From Hofstenia miamia (Eukaryota; Xenacoelomorpha; Acoela), in NCBI GenBank assembly GCA_004352715.1, contig SCFE01000086.1, positions 1,723,148 to 1,787,147 of the forward strand: a stretch of DNA of 64,000 nucleotides, given 5' to 3'. Within the stretch, counting starts at the first letter, position 1, and the number at the start of each line of letters is the position of its first letter. The notes beneath the pieces were generated by a model that was given only the letters and a program-made list of their open reading frames with translations, had not been told where the DNA came from and searched no databases. Positions 55,991-64,000 of this stretch are shown here, one piece after another. A program made the translations under genes and the position numbers.

Positions 55991-58900
55991 TTGAACACCT
56001 ACACAAACAGTCACACAAACATTGATTTTTATTATTTTTATATATTGTGCTTATATGTTTGTAGCTTTAGATTTGTTTATATTTTATTCTATTTATAACT
56101 TTTTAGCAAATACGTTGCTTTGACTCTATTATTATTATATATTAATGATATAAATAATATGCAATCAAGTAGACTAACACCAAAGAAATAGTTTGGAGTT
56201 GGGTACATTAAATACAAGGATAAATTTTATCAAACGTTGAGATAAATGCATTTATAATTTAGGGATGAAGATTTTCACATATGTGCTAGTTGCTAGTATG
56301 ATCGAACTGTTTACTCTAATTTTCTGCTGGGTTTTCGAAGTAGAATATTTTCCATTTTAAGCACAGTAATGAATTTTCTGAAAAATAAAGTTAGTTTGAA
56401 TTTGTTTCATAGTTTGGTAAAAAATCGGACTTTCGAAGATACCACCCATATTGCAGTTATTTTAGAACACATATTTTTCAAGCATTAAATATTTTTACCA
56501 CCCCTGGAACAATTTGAAAACAACAATTTCTAAACATTTGTCTTATGAAAATTGCAACAAATAAGGCACTAAAAATGTATTTAGCATCTCAGGTGTCTGA
56601 TAGTTTGGAATGCACTTCACTGTACTATGCATTAAAGTAATTTAATATTTGCAATAGTATAATAAAACATTTTAAAATATATTGCTAGTAACATTTGTTG
56701 CTGCAAGTTTCCAAGTTTCAGCTTTATTTATGAATAGTACCCATGATATCGAAGGAATTTTTGCAGTGTTCAAAGCCCAAATTAAACTTTACTATGTACA
56801 CATTTGAATTATCGAAATTTAATTTAAATATATTTAAGGAATTCACAATGAATTTCAATTATTACATAGAAAATCCTTATATTTCTTCAGTCTGAATGTC
56901 AAGCAAGGATCATGGATATTTTTTGAACAATCAATCTTTGAATATTTCCAAAAACCACATAAATTCTTTAAATTTTGGAATTCCGAAATTCATCTAACCT
57001 GCAAATACATAAGCTTAATTTAAAACAAATGTTGTAATATGTCAAATTTTCTATTTTTATTCCATTGATGGGACAGCCAAATACAAAGTAAAACGTAATC
57101 CAAATTCGACAGATTTCACAGATTTTCTGTAATAGATATAATAATTATAGATCTCTTTTGAAAAAGGCGAAACTATTATATACAAGCATAATTCATTTTC
57201 GGTTTTGAAATGTCTCTGTATTTTTGTATTTTGTCATCAAACTGTTTGGTGAAACACTCGTATCTTGCAATACTTGTGGTTGCAGAAAAAGAATTCCATG
57301 AGATTCTAATTGTCTCTTTCACATAATTACAGTTTTTTTAAATTTTTTAAAATGAGTTTAATGCATTAAAGCAATCCTTGGAAAAGAAAATATATTACAT
57401 TTAAGCTCTCATTCAATGGGTATATGTAATCTAATTGCTAATTTGCAGTCATCCTAAAATTTATATGTTGTTCAAATATAATTTACTTCATTACCATTAC
57501 CTATTAAATATTGCACAGTGAAATCTAAAAAACTCAAATTCAGAAAGTTAGGCGTCGAAACTTGACTTTGAGCATTGCAAGCCTGAACGGGGCTTACACT
57601 GTTTTTTTTCAAGAACCAAAATATTTAAAAGTAGCTACTCTTTAAATGGAGATTAGACAAACTCATTATCTGTACATTATCCATTGTAAGAAGTTGAATG
57701 TTTTTAAGATTTCTCATTGAATATCAAGGACTGCTAATACCTGTGAGAATTTAACTTAATTTTCTCAAAATAAGACCAACTAATTTACAATAGATGTAGC
57801 CAGAGCCAGGGGTAGGCAAGGTGGCTAAAGCTCCTCATTAAATGGCACATTGCATGAAATGCAAAACATATATATATATATATATATCCTAAAGAATTTG
57901 AAATTTTCAAATGCTCAAATGTGATGATGAAATTTACTACGCATTTCATATGTACAGTCAGTACAGATCATGAACAGTAGGTGATCACTTTAATGGCAAT
58001 TGATGATTACCTTATAATATAGCATGCGCCAAAAAAGAGGTCTTCAGTTGTCATGCCATTTCACAAATAATTGATTGCAATGTGATTGACTGATGGAAAG
58101 CAAATTCTCTACAAGTACCCCTTATATCTCAACTTTCTGCTGAAAACCTTGCCTTTCGAGCAACTAGTATTCTAAGAAGGAATTTTTTCCATAATCAAGA
58201 ATTATAAATATTTTATGTTACTAAAATGTCTGAAACAAAATATTTTGAAACGATTTTCCTCATTTAACAGTTTCATTCTATTTCAATGAACATTAAAAGT
58301 TTTTTGCTAAAATTGACAGGCATTTATCAGGACTGTCGTCTATATTTTGCCTAGGAAATATTGTAATACAATATATTATATTTAACCTATTGGGATTTTA
58401 CAATATTGAGTTGTTCAATTTATTACTGTTGATAATTTAGTTAATGAAGCAGTCTGGTCAATTAAAACTGTGCAGCTTTATACTAAAATCTTCCGATTTA
58501 CTTACCCCATTGGCTTGTATTCAGTAGTATTTTAAAATAGATATGATAACATGGAGAAAATACGACTCCTAAAATGCGAAAGTTAATCAAATTTGATAAT
58601 ATAATTACAGATTGCCATTAAAACTCAACTGAAATTTAATATAAAATACTAACTATATTTCAATTGATCTTATTGATGAATTAAATGTAGTTTATACAAA
58701 TTTTAATTTTGACGCTATCACATCTAGAGCTTTAAGTTTAGTTTGTGGGATCAATGGCGGAGCAATAGGGGGAACAGAGTGGGCGAAGGTAGTTATGGAC
58801 AAAATAGGAAAATCAAGCAAAATCATAAACAATTTAAGACAATGATTTATTAAGGAATGAAGAATCACAGTCAAAAAAACCTTTTTCCATTCTCCAAAAT

Positions 58901-59698
58901 CATCCAGCTCTGACAAACTGATTTTGATAAGGATTTCCAAGAAAACCCCTGGTTGAAAGCTAGTAAATTGAAGAAAAATAGAAGCACTATAAAGGAAATT
59001 AGCTTGAGATCTGTTCAGGAAGATCATTAAACAGCTGCGCATCTCGGAAAGAAAAATTCAGTTGACGAGCATGCCAAAATATTTTGCGGTTCTGATATAT
59101 CCCCCTAATCGATGTTATTGAGGGTTTTCCAAGCAACAAGCAAACTTTTTAGCTAATCTTTGGATATTTTAAGCCAGTGTAGTTAGCCAAATGCTGAGCT
59201 GATATTATCATTCTTTCGAATATACATGTTTATCTGTTACAAGTTTCTCCAAGGAAGAAAATTTTAAAATTGTTTTCAATAATGCATTCATTTATACTCA
59301 ATTCCTTATGATTGGTTGACTAAATATTCCGGTTCATGCAACTAACTTTAGTATTCAGTCAGGTGATAACATCTTTAGGAAAAATAAATTCATGATGGAG
59401 TTTCAGATTCTTTATCTTAAGGTCTTCTTGTGATATTCATCAGACTTAATAATCTCATATCTCTTTTTAAGGACTAGTTTCTCAATTTGTATTTAATACA
59501 ATGTGTAGAATTGAAATTAGCATCGCCACAACTATATGAACAAATGAGAAAACATTAGAAACACAACTTGTTGCCATGAATATCAAAAGCACACGAATTT
59601 CTATAGAAACACTTGAAGACATTGAATCATTAATTTCTGGAATTATTTAAATACATTAAAATTTGCTACTAGTTGTTCTTGAAATCAATATATATATG

Positions 59699-59752
<54 letters not shown>

Positions 59753-60608
59753 CTAAACATTCGTCATATCAAAGCGGTTCAGTTTTGGAAGACATGTAAT
59801 TCCTTCCATGCTCAACATTTGAACAACAGAAAACATGAAAAATTTCTAAGAACTTCCAAGTTCCGCATGTTAAGTTTTAAAAAATATCATGTTAATTTAA
59901 CACAAAAAATTTACATGTACCACATGTGAGAATATGCTCCATTACAGAATAATTTTGTAATTCTTCTAAAATAGAACTTCCAACAAACACTAATTATCGA
60001 GTTTCTATTGGGTGGGGCTGCATGAAAATTTCAAATAAATTGGAGCTATATCTCACACATGCTGTCGTCAGAATTACAATACTGGGTCTTATAATAAGAT
60101 TTCTTGAAACTATAATACGTGTATATTTTGCTTTGAAAAGCTTCAAATACAAGAAAAATTTAATTAAAAAAATTCCATAAATATTAATAGTAAATAGCAT
60201 AGTTTATTTCAGTAACTTAAGAAATTAATAATCTGTTTTGTATGATACAGAACAATGTGTATGCCTATGTATGCCTTAAATATAATTTAATGTTTGTGTG
60301 ACGGTATTGGATAGGTTAAAAATTTTTAGTTGTTGATAACATTGTGACCCAGGCAAAGCTTAATGAAGTTTTGCAACTAAAGTATATCATTGAATCCCTA
60401 GAATTTTTAATTGAAGAACTTCAGCTTCCCTATATTAATTTTATCACAAAATACAATTTGCATTATCTACATTACTGAGAAAATTTGTTGGTGTGATGGC
60501 TTAGACTTACTTTGATCATCATTGGCTATTTGCAGTACAACAAACAATAATGACCTTGCAGTGTGGGCTGTACAGTTGATTGATATAGAAATTCTTGTAT
60601 TCAAGATG
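55991..60608. other. AT-rich spacer with TA arrays
   Basis: TA arrays lie at 57869-57887 and 59690-59748. A minus frame of 116 codons (59042-58692) is open but unrecognised. At 57800-57830 CCAGGGGTAGGCAAGGTGGC resembles a single hAT end. No gene identified. Confidence 0.4.
59690..59748. repeat. (TA)n microsatellite
   Basis: Long TA array with a few G interruptions. Confidence 0.95.
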
Positions 60609-60961
60609 TACCGTGTGTTCTTAAAGTCTCCGTGAAAAGTAAAACGCGCTGAAATTTTTATTAAGCAAAATATAACAAACATATTTTTTTCATTGAAAGA
60701 TAAAAGACTCGGACTTATGTTTTGATATTGTTTCCAAAATGTGTGCCATTATTTACAAGACAGCAACGCAGTCTATTTGGAAAACAATTTGCTGCATTTT
60801 TCATCATAAGTTGTGGAATTGCATCGAACACCTGCTCAATTTTCACTTTCAAATCATTGATGTTAGCTTTACTTTATTATTCATGTATCCCCAAAGAAAA
60901 AAGCCAAGGGGACTTAAATCGGGACTATTTGGAGGCCAAATGACGTTGGTTATGTCAGATA

Positions 60962-61276
60962 TCAAACGCCAAGGAAATTTGGTGTTGAGGTATTCCAAGG
61001 TGCGATTTGAAGTGTAGGGTTTGCACCATCTTGTTGGAAGAATACTCTGGATAACAAACGATGCCTTCTAAGAAATGGAATCACTACGCGATCCAACATG
61101 TCAATGTACTTATCAATATCCAGAGTTCCATCAGACACAAAAGCAATAGGCAATTTCATCTCTTTTGAAAAACCAGCCCACACCAAAATCTTTTTCCCAA
61201 AGGAAGACGTTTCAGTGACACTTGGCTTCTCACTACCCCAAAATCCTGTATTCTGCCGATTAACAATCCCATTCAA
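60962..61276 (-). pseudogene. Transposase catalytic region (first to second Asp)
   Basis: Contains the segment KKILVWAGFSKEMKLPIAF through FFQQDGANP. A single-base deletion near 61015 throws the frame off right after the second Asp motif, and the remaining third-Asp block is read in another frame with Asp changed to Gly. Catalytically dead on two counts. Confidence 0.75.
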
Positions 61277-61466
61277 TGTGAAGTATGCCTCATCTGTAAA
61301 AATTACATTTTTAAAATCATCTCAATCCAGATTGTGCAAGGCATATTCACAAAAGTCTTTGTGTTTTTCAATTTGAGCTTGAATCAGTTTCTGGCCAACC
61401 TGAGTTTTTATGGTTAAATACCGATATAATGCCTCATGATATTCCAAACAAAAGAATTTGATCGTC

Positions 61467-61769
61467 TTATTCGTTTCCAATTGCTCTCGTGGTTGGCAGC
61501 TGGCCGTTTGCTTTCAGTATTTCCATTACTTCTCTTACCATGTCTACATCAATCTCAGAAACACTGTCACCTCTTCCAGATCTTTTCAAATCAGCTAATG
61601 TACCATGTGTTTCAAACCTTGACACAAGATCTCGAACTGTAGAATCCTTTGGGTATTCATTGTTGGTCTTTATTTTATGAGTAGACGCAAATTTTCTTAT
61701 GGCGAATGTGACTGATTGTCCATACAAATAATAGTTTTTTACCAATTCAATTCTATCAGCTACATGCAT
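61467..61769 (-). pseudogene. Transposase N-terminal DNA-binding region
   Basis: About 100 codons: MHVADRIELVKNYYLYGQS and KDSTVRDLVSRFETHGTLAD resemble the helix-turn-helix domain found in many invertebrate mariner-type transposases (DUF4817-like, from memory). Followed by RSGRGD, a typical GRPR-like basic motif. Open throughout, but the catalytic part lies in other frames. Confidence 0.75.
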
Positions 61770-61894
61770 ATTGTTTAGGTCACGTGAAATCCGAATAATC
61801 AGTAAATATAAAATTGAAACATCAAATTAATTCTTATATTTTTGGAAAAACTACATTAGTATTATTTTCACGAGAAATTTAAGAACACATTGTA

Positions 61895-63198
61895 TAATGT
61901 ACTTCAGAATTGTTTGAAACTTAGTGTTAGATATCCTTTACCCGAAGAAGTAAGAAGCACCCTAGAAACATCTTAGTAAACTTGTAAAATATCATATCTC
62001 ATATCAAGTATCTAATAATTTTGAAGACTACATATGAAAAATGACATTCTTCTGGTTATATTTTTACTGATATAGTTGTTAGAATGCGCGCCGATATTAA
62101 AGTAAGCACTTACATTTTTTACAGAAAATATTAACATGAACTATAAAGTTAGCATACATAAAGAATTGCATATTTCTTATATGTGGCAGATTGTATATGA
62201 GTATGATACATCTCGTCTGATTATTAAGCTAACTTTTCATATGGATGTACGACTGTGAATAACAAAAAACGCTTTTATAAAATATATCTCAGTAAACAAT
62301 TATTTCGAGTACTAATCAGAGTTAGGCCAATTACTAAAACAACTAAAAGGATTTAAAGGGCTCCTATGATATTTTTGGAAAAATTTTCAAAAATAATTTT
62401 TAGTAATTTTTCAATAGATTTTAGTGTGTATTAAAAGATATGTAATCCTTAACTAGCTATAATTCATACTTATTGGCAAAAAATGATTTAAAAAATTAGG
62501 TAATGAATTTTGAAAATTGTATTAAGTGTAAAAAAGTAAAGATTATTCTTTGTTATCTCAAAAGGTTTTAATGTAAATCGCATGAAATTTGGTAAGCCCA
62601 TAGAACATATGTATATCTAGAAGTCTTAGGTAGGTATCTTCAACCATATTTGAGATATAGGAATTAAAATATTTTTTAATTTTTTGAAAACTGGATACAC
62701 TAAAGATTCTAATAAAAATATTAAGCTATCAAGTTATTATTGTGAAAGTAGTAAGGCTCCTAGATATTAGCATAAAGAATATAAAGAAAAAATCATATCG
62801 AGCTAAAGAGCATATATACAGAAGTATTTCCATAAAGTGGAAATCTAAATAATGCATTGTAACTAACTGTCACTCAAATAACTTCTTTCTATTTTGGTAG
62901 GTCTTGGAGGAATATATATATAATTCCGTTGTTTTTGAATGACATTTACGCATAACTTTCCAATTATAAATTTCACATTAAAAAAAGAGGCTTCTATATA
63001 TTTATTGTTTCGTAGGAGGGGGCGACTGCTTGCTTACTCCCCCTTCTTAATGGCCAAAAAGTAAGAAGAACTTAGGTTCACTAAATATACGGAGAAGTGA
63101 TTTATTCAATTTCTAGAATGTACTAACTTTGCTATGAATGTATTATTGACCGAATATGACGTTAAAATTTCATTATCACCTACAAATGCATCTATAAT
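61895..63198. other. AT-rich spacer
   Basis: No gene recognised. A G-run/C-run pair (GGAGGGGGCG and ACTCCCCCTTCT, 63015-63048) could form a hairpin. Confidence 0.45.
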
Positions 63199-63260
63199 CA
63201 AGGGCGGATCTAGAGGGGGTGGCTAGGGTGGCTAGCCACCCCTCACAATTGAAGAGAAAA
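63199..63260. mobile_element. Possible hAT-like element end
   Basis: CAAGGGCGGATCTAGAGGGG followed by GGTGGCTAGGGTGGCTAGCC has the GGCGGATCNAGRGGGGG look of hAT-type ends. No partner end was found within the window. Confidence 0.3.
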
Positions 63261-64000
63261 AAAATTTTCCTAGGGTATTTTGCGTCTGGAATAAATATCA
63301 TAACTCAAAAAGCAAATGAAAATAAAGTGCAAAAATTTGGAACATTATAAACAACATAAGTTTATAACAATCAACAGATGCTTCTTAATTTAATTGATAA
63401 CTGATAAACAATTATCATTAATATAATGAAGTCAGTTTATCTGACTCTTTCTTTTTTTTATTATTGAATAAGGAAAGGAGGTGCATCTTCACTTCAGCTT
63501 TTATCAACGAAAATCATATAATCATAGAAACATAATTATACCACGTTGTGCAGTTATACACACAAGTTATTCGTCAATACTATTGTTTCACACACTCAAA
63601 TACACGTCTCATGATATTTATTTTATTCATTGCTTTTTTATATATTCACAGCAGTGCTGTCTGTTTTTATCAAAAGCCGCCTATTGGACACGGAAGAAAG
63701 AATTGGTGGTAATTGACAATTGTACTATATATGATACGTATATGATACATTTCAAGCCATTGTATATTTGAATTTGCCAAAAGGTAAACGTTTTGTTAAT
63801 CTTATACTGATAGTTCTTGTATAGTAATCATAAACTAGTTTTAATTTAACAAAGCTTTTTAAAATTTATCATGTTAAAAATTAAATGTTGTAAAAGAACT
63901 TGTACGAAAAGTGAAATTATAAAATACAAAAACGTTCTTTTTTTGAGTACCCAATTGCACTATGGGGACGCCTCGCAGTCAGGCGTCTGTCAATTAGTTA
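63261..64000. other. AT-rich spacer to window end
   Basis: A 96-codon plus frame (63481-63771) is open but unrecognised. GACGCCTCGCAGTCAGGCGTC near 63968 is a short imperfect hairpin. Nothing else seen. Confidence 0.4.

Larger units (their letters stand above)
60609..61894 (-). mobile_element. Full-length Tc1/mariner element (1,286 bp), D41D-type, inactivated
   Basis: The ends TACCGTGTGTTCTTAAAG and, read inward, TACAATGTGTTCTTAAAT form inverted repeats of about 32 bp bounded by TA. The minus strand carries a complete but broken transposase: the DNA-binding half (61769-61467), the first Asp in IFTDEAYFTLNG (near 61290), the second in FFQQDGANP (near 61025), and a third-motif block SPDLSPLGFFLWG (near 60900), where the expected Asp is Gly. 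Confidence 0.88.

Noticed and set aside
58692-59042. 116-aa minus-strand ORF
   Set aside because: Hydrophobic, no domain, no splice signals; consistent with chance.
1-64000. CRISPR arrays, tRNA or rRNA genes
   Set aside because: No regularly spaced repeats with unique spacers, and no cloverleaf or conserved rRNA segments were recognised by eye.

Overview
This window is AT-rich animal (invertebrate) nuclear DNA, not bacterial. The evidence is spliced rhodopsin-like GPCR exons, long AT-rich spacers, TA microsatellites, and a dense load of eukaryotic transposons: Tc1/mariner, hAT-like non-autonomous elements, a Penelope-like fragment, a LINE fragment and a Ty3/gypsy-type LTR element. The species cannot be named from sequence alone. 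The GPCRs carry an NSSVNF-type seventh helix, as I recall from invertebrate FMRFamide-type peptide receptors.

Layout. 1-4.9 kb: a directly repeated block carrying the same GPCR terminal exon twice, each followed 15 bp after the stop by an internally deleted mariner-like element; a small hAT-like element lies between the copies. 5.5-7.3 kb: a Penelope-like RT fragment and a decayed mariner. 7.3-10.1 kb: spacer. 10.1 kb: a 60-bp minisatellite. 10.76-13.05 kb: a plus-strand fragment of an LTR element (accessory ORF, polypurine tract, LTR, leader), interrupted by an N gap. 13-19 kb: spacer, a gap and a promoter-like stretch at 16.65 kb. 19.8-21.7 kb: a minus-strand tandem pair of related GPCR exons sharing a nearly identical 296-bp tract. 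21.7-23.5 kb: two mariner remnants. 24.3-37.8 kb: spacer with hAT-like elements, one decayed unidentified coding region (28.8-29.4 kb), microsatellites, a gap and a 31-bp minisatellite. 38.1-49.8 kb: a minus-strand LTR retrotransposon with two 440-bp LTRs, decayed gag, protease, RT, RNase H and integrase, and about 3.5 kb of extra coding sequence between integrase and the 3' LTR. 50-64 kb: spacer with two good hAT-like elements, a LINE fragment and a full-length decayed mariner at 60.6-61.9 kb.

The most interesting item is the accessory coding module of the LTR element (38.5-41.7 kb): a 194-aa ORF whose stop overlaps, as ATGA, the start of an 827-codon frame. It has no recognisable envelope features. 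A homologue lies in the separate, diverged element at 10.8-11.8 kb. The two copies differ largely at synonymous positions in the stretch I compared, so the module looks like a real protein-coding cargo of this retroelement family. Both copies are now broken.

A caution on assembly: nine isolated single Ns (855, 924, 2044, 10760, 21676, 22947, 47465, 47722, 48180 and, as a tenth, 48988) and several longer N runs mark contig joins. Many joins have identical sequence repeated on the other side, so several apparent duplications here may be scaffolding artefacts.
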